Assembly: GCA_020853575.1 (NCBI GenBank)
Contig: JADYYP010000010.1
Location: forward strand, 1 to 64,000
Direction of reading: 5' to 3'
Length of the DNA stretch: 64,000 nt
DNA from: Planctomycetota bacterium
GTDB taxonomy: Bacteria > Planctomycetota > UBA1135 > GCA-002686595
Shown one piece after another: positions 1-12,256 of this stretch. Numbering within the stretch: the first letter of the stretch is position 1; every line of letters begins with the position of its first letter. A program made the position numbers and the translations under genes. A model generated the notes under the pieces. That model was given only the letters and a program-made list of their open reading frames with translations. It was not told where the DNA came from and did no database searches.

Positions 1-2
1 AG

Positions 3-116
3 TCGCAAGCCTGCGGCTTCCGCAACCGCGAGCGCTTCAAGAACGCGATCTACTTCCACTGCGGAGGGCTCGACCTCTACCCCGCGCATGGCTCAACTAC
101 CCACACAACTTCCTGA
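3..116 (+). mobile_element. C-terminal remnant of a transposase (ISL3-like)
   Basis: The first bases read in frame 3 as the end of a protein containing [19 protein letters not shown] followed by LDLYP, with a stop at 114-116. This ending resembles the C-terminus of ISL3-type transposases (aromatic/glycine-rich segment, then LDLYP). The 5' part lies outside the window, so it is unclear whether the element is intact. No terminal inverted repeat could be recognised downstream. The family call rests on motif recognition over 37 codons only. Confidence 0.5.
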
Positions 117-424
117 AGCCCCAATTTCTTTGCGTCGCGGTTGCAGCGAATGTTCGAGGGCGCCTGCCGCACTCGAGCGCGCTCGATTATGCATGCCAAG
201 TGCGCTCCGCTGTGTGCCTAGATCGTCATGCCTGGAAGGCCCCGGGCTTCAGGCTTGAAACGACGCGCGCGCTCCGCGTGCGCGACGTCCGCGGCCAGGC
301 GCAATCCACACCCTTGACATGCAAGCGAGGAGGCGCATCGGGCGCCTCCTCGCTCTTCATCGCGTCCTCGCGCAGCAGCGCGAGCGCGGGCCGAATCCGG
401 TCGTGCCGACCGGCTCGGCTCAGA
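117..424. other. Gene-free stretch beside the transposase remnant
   Basis: I see no convincing coding sequence here. It holds the tail of the insertion-element remnant and one strong hairpin (324-354), described separately. No tRNA-like cloverleaf was noticed. Confidence 0.5.
324..354 (-). terminator. Candidate hairpin terminator after the P-domain gene
   Basis: A perfect 13-bp inverted repeat (AGCGAGGAGGCGC at 324-336, its complement at 342-354) encloses a 5-nt loop. It lies 70 bp downstream of the stop of the minus-strand gene ending at 425. Neither side has a clear T-run, so it may be a GC-rich terminator or a transcript-stabilising hairpin. Confidence 0.45.
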
Positions 425-2116
425 TCACGGACACAACGTGAACTCGATGCCGTTCGTCAGGTTGGTGGTCTTCGCGGCGGCCGGATCGCGGAACCAGCCC
501 TGGGCGTCGTAGACCTGACCCGCGGTCAGCGGTTGTCCGAGCGCGCCGGGATTGGCCGACATGAAGGCGAAGAAGTCGAGCGAGATCGAGCCGTTGCAAC
601 CGCCGATCGAGCCACCGGAGTTGCCCGACAAGCCGCGCTGGGTCGGCGACTTGACGCACAGGTAGCTCGTCGAGCCAGTGGCCCAGAGCAGGGCCGTGCG
701 ACCGGTGATGCCGTAGAAGATCAGGCCCAGCTTCTGGCCTTCGACGTTGCTCGCCGAGAGCACGAAGCTGCCCGGTCCCGCGCCGATCGAGGCCGCGACG
801 GCGCTCGCGCCCATGGTCGCATTGCAGCCGCTGGTCGAGGTCGACGACGTGCAGTACGTCACCACCGAGCTGCCGCAGCCGCCGCCCTGGCCCGTGGTGA
901 TCTTGAGATCCCAGCGGTTCAGATTGCCGACGTCTCCACCGGCTTGGTCCGCGATCGTCAGCGTCCAGACGCCGTTGGGATCCTGCGGGCACTGCCAGAA
1001 GTCGGTCAGATTGCCGTCCGGCTGCAAATCGGGAGCGACGACGCCGTTGGTGAAGACGTAGGTCGCGATCGGGTTGAGCGAGCTCTGGTCGAACCACGTG
1101 CCATTGAACACGTCGTCGTTCGCGCCGCCCCAACGGTTCGAGAGCAGCACCGAAGTTCCCGCGGGCGTAGTCACCGACAGCACCAGGTCACCGTTCCAGG
1201 TGTGCGTGATCTCGGTGTAGACGTCGACGTCGTAGAGGTTGCCGATGCAGCCGCTCACGGTCTGCGTGTCGGAGACCACCGTGTTGTCGAGGATCGACAC
1301 GTTCGTGAGCTTCGAGAACGTCAGCGTCGGATTGAACCCGGTCGGCGGAGCCGGCGGGGGATTGATCGTGCCATCGGTGACCTTGAGCGACCACGAATTG
1401 AGGTTGCCGATGTCCGCGCCGGCGTCGTCGGTGATCGACAGCGTCCACACGCCATTGGCGTTGGCGCCCGCGAGCCCGCGGAACACGCCGTTGATCGACT
1501 GCTCGGGCTTCAGGTCGGGAGCCGCGACGCCGTTGGTGTAGACATACGTCACGACGGGGTTGAGCGACTCGTCGTCGAACAGCGTTCCATTGAACACGTC
1601 GTCGTTGGCCCCGCCGTTGTCGGACGTGACGTCGCACACCAGCCCGTTCGGCGAGGTCAGTGTGATGTCCAGGTCGGCGGCATAGGTGTGCGTGATGGCC
1701 AAAGTCAGATCGACGTCCCAGATCGGTCCGACGACGCCGGCGACCGTCGCCGTGAACGTCGACACGGCAACGTCGGGAATCGCGCCCGTGGTTCCCGTGA
1801 AGGGCCCGAAGGTCGTGCCCGGCGAGCCATAGCAATTGGCCGGCGCGACGATGAACTGCGGCGCGCTGGTGCTCGAGGCGTTCGCGGCTTGCATGCCGTT
1901 CGATGCGCTCGGCAGGTCGCCGCCCAAGAGCGCGCTGATCGCGCGCACTTGGGCCTTGAGCTGGCTCGCCAGCGCAACGTTGCCGGCCGAGGTCGCGGTC
2001 TGCGCGCGGCGGTCGAGGCCGTTCATCTGTTGCGTGAGGACTTGCTTGGACTGGGCCGACGCAATCCCCGAGAGGGCGAGCGCGGCAACGAGGATCTTCG
2101 TGCTGATGGCGGTCAT
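425..2116 (-). CDS. Secreted protein with two proprotein-convertase P-domains and a planctomycete C-terminal domain
   Basis: The 563-residue product starts with a signal peptide (MTAISTKILVAALALSGIASA) and a short helical segment. Two copies of a beta-sandwich resembling the P/Homo B domain follow, each with a DVDL/DVDV strand, an H-T-(Y/W)-x-(A/G)-D-L motif and a closing VWTL(S/T)I.D.AG.D.GNLN.W.LK. Here the P-domains are not attached to a subtilisin catalytic domain, as also happens in many secreted bacterial proteins. The last 140 residues or so contain a cysteine/glycine-rich domain with a W-F-R-D-P motif and a NLTNGIEF ending, shared with the proteins encoded at 15055-16740 and 46937-48469. 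It is probably extracellular or cell-surface. No enzyme motif was seen. It is a single gene. Confidence 0.8.
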   Translation of the reverse strand: MTAISTKILVAALALSGIASAQSKQVLTQQMNGLDRRAQTATSAGNVALASQLKAQVRAISALLGGDLPSASNGMQAANASSTSAPQFIVAPANCYGSPGTTFGPFTGTTGAIPDVAVSTFTATVAGVVGPIWDVDLTLAITHTYAADLDITLTSPNGLVCDVTSDNGGANDDVFNGTLFDDESLNPVVTYVYTNGVAAPDLKPEQSINGVFRGLAGANANGVWTLSITDDAGADIGNLNSWSLKVTDGTINPPPAPPTGFNPTLTFSKLTNVSILDNTVVSDTQTVSGCIGNLYDVDVYTEITHTWNGDLVLSVTTPAGTSVLLSNRWGGANDDVFNGTWFDQSSLNPIATYVFTNGVVAPDLQPDGNLTDFWQCPQDPNGVWTLTIADQAGGDVGNLNRWDLKITTGQGGGCGSSVVTYCTSSTSTSGCNATMGASAVAASIGAGPGSFVLSASNVEGQKLGLIFYGITGRTALLWATGSTSYLCVKSPTQRGLSGNSGGSIGGCNGSISLDFFAFMSANPGALGQPLTAGQVYDAQGWFRDPAAAKTTNLTNGIEFTLCP

Positions 2117-2310
2117 GGGATGGAAATGGCTCCTGAGACGGAAGCGGGCTGTGTGCGCCGGGACCTGACCTCCCCGCGCGGACGATGGTTGTGATTCTCA
2201 CCGGTCGGCGCCGGGAGCGAAAGCCGGTGTGGTCGAAATGCCTCCGCGCCGGCGAGATCCAAGGCGCGATCGCGCGCTCGGGTGAAAGCGCCGCCCCGGT
2301 GCGAGGGGGT

Positions 2311-3003
2311 CTACTTGGACAACTCCGCGCTGCCCCACCAGGGCACGATGGTGCACGGTCCGAGCGCGGCCTTGACCGGCGCGAGCAGGGCCTCCGCCGC
2401 CGTCGCGTCGCGCGTGTCGAGCACGTACAGCCCTTGGCCGAGGCGCTCGCCGCCGAAGCGGCCCTCGACGGCGATGCGTCCGTCTTTGCGCAGCGCTGAC
2501 AGCGCCTTGCTCGCCAGTGCGGCATCCTCCGCGAAGATCGCGACATAGGAGCTCATGCCCTGCGTCATCTCGATCGACGGATCGGCCTTGCGGCGCGCTT
2601 CGAACTCCATGTCGCGGCGGTGCACGCCGTGGAGGTCCTTGTCGGTGCTCCAGGGCACCACTTCGCATTCGAACACTCCGGCCGCGACCGACGGATCGCT
2701 CGCGGTCAGCTCGCGCGCGCGCTCGACGTCGCCCGTGGCGAACACGAACAGACCGCGCAGCTCGGGCGTCGGGGACGGCTTGCCGAACGGACCGGCGACG
2801 TACAGCTCGTGCTCGCTCGCGAGCCGACCGATGTTCGCCATGTGGCCGTTCATCAGCTCCTGCAACGCTTCACCCTGGTACTTCGCGCGCTCGGGTCCGC
2901 TCCGCAGGAACACGAAGGTGTGCGCGAAACGAGCCTTGGGCGCGGAAGGCGCGGCACAAGCACCGAGCGAGCAGACCAACGCCAGCAAGAAGCCCTTCGG
3001 CAT
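2311..3003 (-). CDS. YCII-like domain lipoprotein
   Basis: The start ATG at 3003 is chosen because it gives a lipoprotein signal (MPKGFLLALVCSLGAC, lipobox LGAC). The first half of the 230-residue product matches the YCII pattern: a small ferredoxin-like alpha/beta fold with a H-M-A-N-I segment, VAGPFG, a GLFVF strand and the DPSVAAGVFECEVVPW end. The second half looks like another divergent copy of the same fold (YVAIFAEDAALASKALSALR, then GLYVLDTRDA). YCII proteins are small putative enzymes of unknown function, usually cytoplasmic, so a membrane-anchored tandem form is somewhat unusual. It stands alone, divergent from the gene at 3103 with about 100 bp between. Confidence 0.75.
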   Translation of the reverse strand: MPKGFLLALVCSLGACAAPSAPKARFAHTFVFLRSGPERAKYQGEALQELMNGHMANIGRLASEHELYVAGPFGKPSPTPELRGLFVFATGDVERARELTASDPSVAAGVFECEVVPWSTDKDLHGVHRRDMEFEARRKADPSIEMTQGMSSYVAIFAEDAALASKALSALRKDGRIAVEGRFGGERLGQGLYVLDTRDATAAEALLAPVKAALGPCTIVPWWGSAELSK

Positions 3004-3102
3004 GCGGGCGAAGGTTAGCGCGACTTGGAAGGATCGGCGAGCCGCGATGGTGCGCTGGATGTTGGACTTGTTCGAGGCGCGGCGTAAGGCTCGAGCAGCG
3101 CA

Positions 3103-4758
3103 ATGAAGCCCACGCACGGATCCTCGGGCTCGTGGATCGCCGCCTGGATCGTCCTGGTGGTCTGCGCCACGTGGTTCGCCACGCGCGAGAGCGCCGAGAG
3201 CCCGACCGATGCCGCGGCACCGGTGGAGCGACTTGCTACGAGCGATTCGAGCACCGAGGTCGATGACTCGGCGCGCGACGCCGCGCCGCGCGCGGCGGTC
3301 ACCGTGAGCGTGCCCGAGGAGGCGCAGCGGAATCGAGCTGGCGTGCCGGTCGTCGATGTCGCGCTCGCGGTGCGCTCGGCGATCGATGGACGCTTCCTCG
3401 ATCCCGCGCGCATCGTGTGGACCTGTCCGACGGGAACGGTCGAGCCCGCGCGCGTCGCCCGCGCAGAGGGCATGTTCGAATTCGCCGCGAAGCTCAGCGC
3501 GCGCGAATGGCACTTGCACATCGACGCCGAGGGCTTCCACGCGCTCGACAGTCTCTACGACTTCGGCACGTCGCAGCTGGCGAGCGAGCAGCGCTTCGCC
3601 GAGCTGCTCCCGATCGGCGTGACGTTGCTCCGCGCGCGCTGCGTGGACGGGCGCTCGCTGAGCGAGGTCGCACAGGCGCTCGAATTGGATCTCGCGGGCC
3701 TCGCGTCGAGCGGCGTGTGGCTCGACAGCTCGGCCGATGGCCGCGACGCGAGTCGCGCGCCGCTGCCGATCGGCGCGTTCGGCGACAGTCCGCGTTTCGA
3801 GCCCGTCGCGACACTCGCGAACGTCGTCGACGGCGCCAACACCGTGGGAATCCTGCACCACGGCTCCGCGCCAGGCCTCTGGCTGTCGCTGCGCATCGGC
3901 CCGCGCGAGCATCCGTGGCGCTTCGTGGAGCGCACCAGCGCTGCTTTCGTGTTCGACGTCGAGCTCACGCTCGAGGACTTCCAGCTCAGCGCGCTGGAGT
4001 TTCGCGTCGTCGAGGCCGGACGCGAGGTTCCTCCCGCCGACACGTTCGCGAGACTCGAATCGCGCAACTCCCGCCTGCAGCGCCCGGAATTCAATCGCAT
4101 CGAGCTCGCCGCCACCGGCGCTGGGACGGTGAAGTCCCTGTTCCCCGGCGACTACACGCTGATCGTCGGCGCGCCCGGCTGCACCGAGCTGCGCACCATG
4201 ATTCGCGCACGGGCCGGCGGACGCATCGATCTCGGCGCGTTCGAGCTACAGCCCGCACGCGAGCTCGAGGTGCTCGTGCGCGACGTCCAGGGCCATGCGC
4301 TGCGCGCTCGGATCCACGTCGGTCCCTTCGAGCCCGACGCCGACGCCGAGCAGAGCTACTCGCCGCGGTTCGAGCCCACCGACGAGCGCGGGATCGCGCG
4401 GCTGCCGCCACCGAGCTCCGCGGTGGTGTTGCGCGCGACAGTCGTGGGCACCGTGGGTCTGGACGCACTCGCGGGCGTGCAGACGCGCCCCCGCTTGCTC
4501 GCGCCCGAGGATTTCGTGGGCCGTGTCGAGCTCGTCGTCGCCGAACCCGTTTTGGTCGACGTGCAGGGCCGCGCCGGACCGTTCGTCGTGGCCACGGATG
4601 AGGGCGTGCTCGTCGCAGCGTCGAACGACACGAGTTGGAGTGGCTATCTGCAGCCAGGGTCGTACCGCGCGCTGCGGCGTGATGCCACCGGTCGCGCGAC
4701 GACGGCCGGCGCGTTCGAGGTGGTCGCCGGCGCGGCCCAGCGCATCACGCTGCCTTGA
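3103..4758 (+). CDS. Membrane-anchored protein of unknown function
   Basis: The 551-residue product begins with an N-terminal anchor or uncleaved signal (SWIAAWIVLVVCATWFA). A low-complexity linker and a long mostly beta-rich region follow. Around residues 390-450, segments such as LEVLVRDVQGHALRARIHVG look like carboxypeptidase-regulatory/Ig-type domains that carry no catalytic residues. The C-terminus also appears to be a beta-sandwich (PGSYRALRRDATGR). I do not recognise the family. Codon use (strong G/C third position) matches the neighbours, so it is likely a real gene. It converges on the glycosyltransferase gene with 7 bp between stops. Confidence 0.65.
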   Translation: MKPTHGSSGSWIAAWIVLVVCATWFATRESAESPTDAAAPVERLATSDSSTEVDDSARDAAPRAAVTVSVPEEAQRNRAGVPVVDVALAVRSAIDGRFLDPARIVWTCPTGTVEPARVARAEGMFEFAAKLSAREWHLHIDAEGFHALDSLYDFGTSQLASEQRFAELLPIGVTLLRARCVDGRSLSEVAQALELDLAGLASSGVWLDSSADGRDASRAPLPIGAFGDSPRFEPVATLANVVDGANTVGILHHGSAPGLWLSLRIGPREHPWRFVERTSAAFVFDVELTLEDFQLSALEFRVVEAGREVPPADTFARLESRNSRLQRPEFNRIELAATGAGTVKSLFPGDYTLIVGAPGCTELRTMIRARAGGRIDLGAFELQPARELEVLVRDVQGHALRARIHVGPFEPDADAEQSYSPRFEPTDERGIARLPPPSSAVVLRATVVGTVGLDALAGVQTRPRLLAPEDFVGRVELVVAEPVLVDVQGRAGPFVVATDEGVLVAASNDTSWSGYLQPGSYRALRRDATGRATTAGAFEVVAGAAQRITLP

Positions 4759-4765
4759 GCGGCGC

Positions 4766-6511
4766 TCACCAGCTCTCGACGCGGTAGATCTCGATCGGTG
4801 GCCCGAGCGCGCTCGCCGTCATCACCATCGGCCACATCGGCGGGAACGCGCCGAGAGGGTCTTGGAACTCGATCGCGAACTCCGCTCCGGGCCCCGAGGT
4901 GTTCGGTGCGATGCGCGCGAGCAAGGTCCCGTGCTGGCGCAGTTCCTCGTACACCCGCGCGTCGGCGCGGTGACCGCGGGCCGACTCCACGTGGTACAGG
5001 TACACGCCCGGCCCGAGCTTGCGCAGGAAGCCGAGCGTGTCGTCGGCGATCATGTCGTTCGACGGATAGCCGAGCGCTTTCGAGGCCGCCAAGAAGCGCA
5101 TGCGCCATCGAGGCGGAGGCAAGGGCGCGATGTTCTTGCGCGCCTGATACTGCGCCCAGCGCGAGAAGAATCGCGCGCGCTTGCCACCTTCGAGGAACAG
5201 GCTGTCCGTCGTGCGCGCCAGCGGGAGCTCGAGCTTGCCGGACAGGAACAGCGCGTCGCGTTCGGGATCGAGCTCGCGCTCCACGAACTGCGCCGCGAGC
5301 TCCATCGTGTCGGGTCGCGCGCGCAGCAGCGCCAGCCGCGAGGTTCCGACCATCTGGACGGTGAGCACGACCGCGGCGGCGGTGCGCGCGATCGCTCGTA
5401 CGTCCCGTCGGGCCGAGCTCGCCCAGCGCCACAGTCCCCACGCGACCGTCACGGCGACATAGGGCACGAGCGGCGTGACGAAGCGCTCGAACGTCTCGTC
5501 GAACGCGGCCAGCACCAAGGCGTAGGGAACGACATAGCTCGCGACGACGATGCTCGCGCCCCGCGCGCCCGTTCGAGTCTCGCGCGGCACGCGCCGCGCC
5601 CAGATCAACGCACCGGCCGCCGCGAGCAGGCCCACCACGAGCACCGGCTCGTAGTAGACCAGCGTCCGCGCCACCACGCGCGCGCCCTGGAACGTGAACT
5701 GGTCGAGCGCGATCGCGTGGCGGCCGAATTGGAGCTCGCCGCCACTGGCCTCGACGACTGTCGACTGCGCCTCGTCGGTGCCGGTGAAATAGAACGGGTA
5801 GAAGAGCCGCAGTCCGAGGGCGACCAGCACGACGGGAAGCGCGAGCCTGAGATGGTCGCGCGCGCTGCGCGGCCCTTCGCGAGTGAAGTGCGCGGCCAAT
5901 CCCGCGAGCACGACGACCGCGCCATGGTGCAGCGAGCCGACGGCCAGCGCCGCGGCGCAGCCGGCGAGCGCGTAGGAGCTCCACCGCGGCCGCTCGCGCA
6001 AGCGCAGCGCGGCGACGACGCCCAGCAACGACATGGCGGACGCGGCGGCGTGGGGTCGCGCTTCCTGCGCGAACCACTGCGTGAGGAAGCTGAAGGCGAC
6101 CAGAGCGGACGCGAACAAGGCCCAGGCGTCGGGGACGAAGCGCCTGGCGAGCAGAAAGGCGCAGGGCACGGCGAGCAGCGAGACGAGCGCGATCAAGCTG
6201 CGTGTCTCCACGTACACCGCCGAGCACGCCGCGAGGTGCTGCTCGAGCGTTTTCGGCTCGCCCTCGTCGCCCTGGGTCGCCGGGACCGCGCGCAGCAGGT
6301 ACGGGAGCACGTACGGATAGGCGTTGACGTATCCCGACTCCTCGTCGGCGGTTTCGTGGCGCGCGAAGCGCAGGTGCTGGACGAGCTGCGCGTCCTGCTC
6401 GCGTTGGTGCGGGAGCAGGAAGTCGATGCCGCTCCACCGCAGGCCCGCGGTGAGCGCGATCAACACAGCCAGGACCAGACGGACGTGGGCGCGGCGCATC
6501 CAGCCCTCCAT
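4766..6511 (-). CDS. Polytopic membrane glycosyltransferase, GT39/ArnT-like
   Basis: The 581-residue protein has about ten predicted hydrophobic helices in its N-terminal two thirds and a soluble C-terminal domain. Between helix 1 and 2 is an acidic loop (HETADEESGYVNAYPYVLPYL) in the place where GT39/ArnT-family (GT-C fold) enzymes carry their catalytic Asp/Glu. The helix pair ending SFLTQWFAQEARPHA, with the ARPY/ARP-type motif, is also typical of the superfamily. Such enzymes transfer sugars from polyprenyl-phosphate donors on the outer face of the membrane. The acceptor cannot be deduced. An alternative start ATG four codons downstream (6499, MRRAHV) gives a more standard N-terminus. Confidence 0.75.
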   Translation of the reverse strand: MEGWMRRAHVRLVLAVLIALTAGLRWSGIDFLLPHQREQDAQLVQHLRFARHETADEESGYVNAYPYVLPYLLRAVPATQGDEGEPKTLEQHLAACSAVYVETRSLIALVSLLAVPCAFLLARRFVPDAWALFASALVAFSFLTQWFAQEARPHAAASAMSLLGVVAALRLRERPRWSSYALAGCAAALAVGSLHHGAVVVLAGLAAHFTREGPRSARDHLRLALPVVLVALGLRLFYPFYFTGTDEAQSTVVEASGGELQFGRHAIALDQFTFQGARVVARTLVYYEPVLVVGLLAAAGALIWARRVPRETRTGARGASIVVASYVVPYALVLAAFDETFERFVTPLVPYVAVTVAWGLWRWASSARRDVRAIARTAAAVVLTVQMVGTSRLALLRARPDTMELAAQFVERELDPERDALFLSGKLELPLARTTDSLFLEGGKRARFFSRWAQYQARKNIAPLPPPRWRMRFLAASKALGYPSNDMIADDTLGFLRKLGPGVYLYHVESARGHRADARVYEELRQHGTLLARIAPNTSGPGAEFAIEFQDPLGAFPPMWPMVMTASALGPPIEIYRVESW

Positions 6512-6613
6512 GGTACGCGCCGACCCGCGAGCGGCGACGCGTGAGCAGCACCAGTCGACGCGCGCCGCGTCGCGGAACCCGCCCGGAGCGGGTCGCTCAG
6601 CCGGAGCTCGATT

Positions 6614-7237
6614 TCAGTGGCAGCCGCCGTGTCCGTGGCAGCATCCGCCGGACATGGCCGATTGGGGCCGAGCGGCACCCTTGGGCACGCGGAAGCGATC
6701 GGCGAGCTCGTCCGCGAGCTGCAGCATGCGTTGGTGGACACCAGCGCCGAGGTCGTCCCGCTCGGCCTTCTCGAAGGCCGCCAACACCGCGGCCTTCTCG
6801 GCCTCGCCCAAGACGGACTCGGCCATGGGGAACAGCACGCCGTCCTCCTTGGCGATGTGGTCGCGCAGGAGCTCGACGTAGCCGGTCGCCGCGCGATGGA
6901 AGCGCCGCGCCGCGGCAGCGGGGTCCAGTCCTCCGTCCACGAGCGCGTCGCGCATCTCGCGGATCGCTCTCCGGCCGATCTCGTGCTCGTCGAGCATCAC
7001 CGCCATCGGGCCCACGTGCCGTGGGAAGCCACGCTTCTCGAGCGCCACGAACAGCTGGTTCTCCTCCTTGCCGTGGTGGCAGCGGTCGGCGAAGGTCGCG
7101 AGCACCTCGAGCAGCTTGGCGGCCGCGTCGGCATCGATCTGCCCACGGACGTCGCACTCGTGCGCCAGCGCCTCCAAGCAGTCGAGCACTTGCTCGATCA
7201 CGCGATGCTCGCCCATCAACACTTCGGTCGGCTTCAT
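6614..7237 (-). CDS. Hemerythrin-like HHE domain protein
   Basis: The 207-residue product carries a bacterial HHE cation-binding four-helix bundle: H11 in GEHRVIEQ, HHGKEENQLF in helix 2, DEHEIGR in helix 3 and HIAKEDGVLFPMAE in helix 4 supply the expected His/Glu ligands of a di-iron site. Proteins of this class bind O2 or NO, or serve iron-cluster repair and redox sensing. The C-terminal tail SGGCCHGHGGCH adds a Cys/His cluster that could bind metal. It is transcribed away from nifJ, and a perfect Fnr/HcpR-like palindrome lies in the shared intergenic region. This fits a role in protecting oxygen- or NO-sensitive iron-sulfur enzymes such as NifJ and benzoyl-CoA reductase (inference). Confidence 0.88.
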   Translation of the reverse strand: MKPTEVLMGEHRVIEQVLDCLEALAHECDVRGQIDADAAAKLLEVLATFADRCHHGKEENQLFVALEKRGFPRHVGPMAVMLDEHEIGRRAIREMRDALVDGGLDPAAAARRFHRAATGYVELLRDHIAKEDGVLFPMAESVLGEAEKAAVLAAFEKAERDDLGAGVHQRMLQLADELADRFRVPKGAARPQSAMSGGCCHGHGGCH

Positions 7238-7314
7238 CTGGTGTCTCCCGGAGGCGCTCGACCTTCGAGCGACACTCGCGCGGGAGAGGATCGTCGCTCT
7301 TCGGCGCCCCGTCG

Positions 7315-7328
7315 TTGACCGCGGTCAA
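7315..7328. promoter_or_regulatory. Crp/Fnr-family palindrome (Fnr/Dnr/HcpR-like)
   Basis: TTGACCGCGGTCAA is a perfect 14-bp palindrome (TTGAC-N4-GTCAA). It lies 78 bp upstream of the hemerythrin start and 144 bp upstream of the nifJ start. The spacing and half-sites fit Fnr/Dnr-type boxes (TTGAT-N4-ATCAA), and more closely the TTGAC-N4-GTCAA form recalled for HcpR. It probably controls one or both divergent genes in response to anoxia or nitrosative stress. No binding is shown. Confidence 0.6.
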
Positions 7329-7471
7329 GTGCGAGTGCATGCGCGCGAGAAGAGCGCGTTCTACGCAGTTGGGCGAAGTCAGACCTACCGCGTGTGCCCC
7401 GACAATCCTTGCGCACTCCGCGGCAGCCGCCGCCGAGCTCGACCAGGTCCAGCCCGAGGAGCCCACGCGTC

Positions 7472-11053
<3,582 letters not shown>

Positions 11054-11063
11054 GGAGCACGAC

Positions 11064-12059
11064 ATGGACCTCTCGACGAACTATCTCGGACTGCGCCTGG
11101 CCCATCCGCTGGTCGCGGGCGCGTCCCCCTTGGTCGACGATCTGGTGCTGGCGCAGCGCGTCGCCGATGCCGGGGCGTCGGCCATCGTCATGCACTCGCT
11201 GTTCGAGGAGCAGATCCTCGGCGAGGCACTGGCGCGCGAGCACTTCCACGAGTCCCACGCCCATTCGCATTCCGAGGCCAGCACCTACCTGCCGCGTCCC
11301 GACCAGTTCCGGCTCGGGCCCGACGAGTACCTCGAGCAGATCCGCCGCATCCGCAGGCGCGTCTCCGTGCCGGTGATCGCCTCGCTCAACGGCACCACCG
11401 AGGGTTCCTGGCTGGCCTACGCCAAGTCGATGGAGCAAGCCGGCGCCGCGGCGATCGAGCTGAACCTGTACGAGCTCGTCACCGAGGTCGACGTTTCGTG
11501 CGAGGCCGTCGAGCGTCGCATGCTCGACGTCGTCGGAGCGGTGCGCGCCTCGGTCAAGATCCCGATCGCGGTCAAGCTCTCGCCGTTCTACACGGCGCTG
11601 CCCAGCTTCGCCTCGAAGTTGGTGCGCTCGGGCGCCGACGGTTTGGTGCTGTTCAATCGCTTTTACCAGGCCGACATCGATGTCGAGCACCTCGAGGTGG
11701 TGCGCTCGCTGCGCCTGTCCGAGCGCACGGAGTTGCTCCTGCGCTTGCGCTGGCTCGCGATCCTCTCCGGCCGCGTGCCGACGACCTTGGCGGTCTCCGG
11801 TGGCGTCCACGAGGCGCTCGACGCCGTCAAGGCCATCATGGCTGGAGCAAGCTGCGTGCAGCTCGTCTCCGTGCTGCTCAAGCACGGACCGGAGCGCTTG
11901 ACGGTGATCCTGAAAGAGCTGCGCGAGTGGCTCGAGCAGCACGAGTACGACTCGGTCGAGCAGATGTGCGGCAGCATGAACCTGGAGCGTTGTCCCGACC
12001 CGCGCGCGTTCGAGCGCGCGAACTACGTGCACGTGCTGCAGAGCTGGCGTTTCGAATGA
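11064..12059 (+). CDS. Dihydroorotate dehydrogenase-like protein
   Basis: The 331-residue TIM-barrel flavoprotein is of the class-1 dihydroorotate dehydrogenase-like type that often accompanies nifJ. Visible features are the N-terminal STNYLGLRLAHPLVAGASPL, the SLNGTTEGSW segment, the AIELNLYEL strand, VKLSPFYTALP, and the phosphate-binding end VSGGVHEALDAVKAIMAGASCVQLVS. The start follows a clear GAGGAG site 10 bp after the nifJ stop, so the two are probably co-transcribed. True pyrimidine synthesis is doubtful. A flavin-dependent redox partner for PFOR chemistry is possible, but no function is established for this subgroup. Confidence 0.85.
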   Translation: MDLSTNYLGLRLAHPLVAGASPLVDDLVLAQRVADAGASAIVMHSLFEEQILGEALAREHFHESHAHSHSEASTYLPRPDQFRLGPDEYLEQIRRIRRRVSVPVIASLNGTTEGSWLAYAKSMEQAGAAAIELNLYELVTEVDVSCEAVERRMLDVVGAVRASVKIPIAVKLSPFYTALPSFASKLVRSGADGLVLFNRFYQADIDVEHLEVVRSLRLSERTELLLRLRWLAILSGRVPTTLAVSGGVHEALDAVKAIMAGASCVQLVSVLLKHGPERLTVILKELREWLEQHEYDSVEQMCGSMNLERCPDPRAFERANYVHVLQSWRFE

Positions 12060-12111
12060 CAACCCGAGCGCCCGCGCTGCGGCGTTGGGCGCAGTTCCAC
12101 ATCCGCTGCGG

Positions 12112-12126
12112 CGGCACATGCGTTGC
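12112..12126 (+). promoter_or_regulatory. Sigma54 (-24/-12) promoter before the tetrahaem/FeS/NrfD operon
   Basis: CGGCACATGCGTTGC matches the sigma54 consensus TGGCACG-N4-TTGC at GGCAC and TTGC, with the obligatory GG-N10-GC spacing. It lies in the 197-bp gap between the dihydroorotate dehydrogenase-like gene and the tetrahaem gene, predicting a transcript start near 12138 and a leader of about 120 nt. It is one of three such sites before electron-transfer operons in this window. Confidence 0.6.
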
Positions 12127-12256
12127 GCCTGGGAGGCCAGAGCGCGGCGGATGGCCACGCGAACCTGGCTCGGGGTGCGAGAGAATCCGCGTTGCGCGAA
12201 ATCTCAGCCACTTGGGCCGGTGTCGTTGCCCCGCTGCGGACTCGGAGTCCGACGCG

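Noticed and set aside
200..2194. Long plus-strand reading frame opposite the P-domain gene
   Set aside because: It is an Arg-rich antisense frame produced by high GC content, with no domain, signal or ribosome site. The minus-strand frame is clearly the gene.
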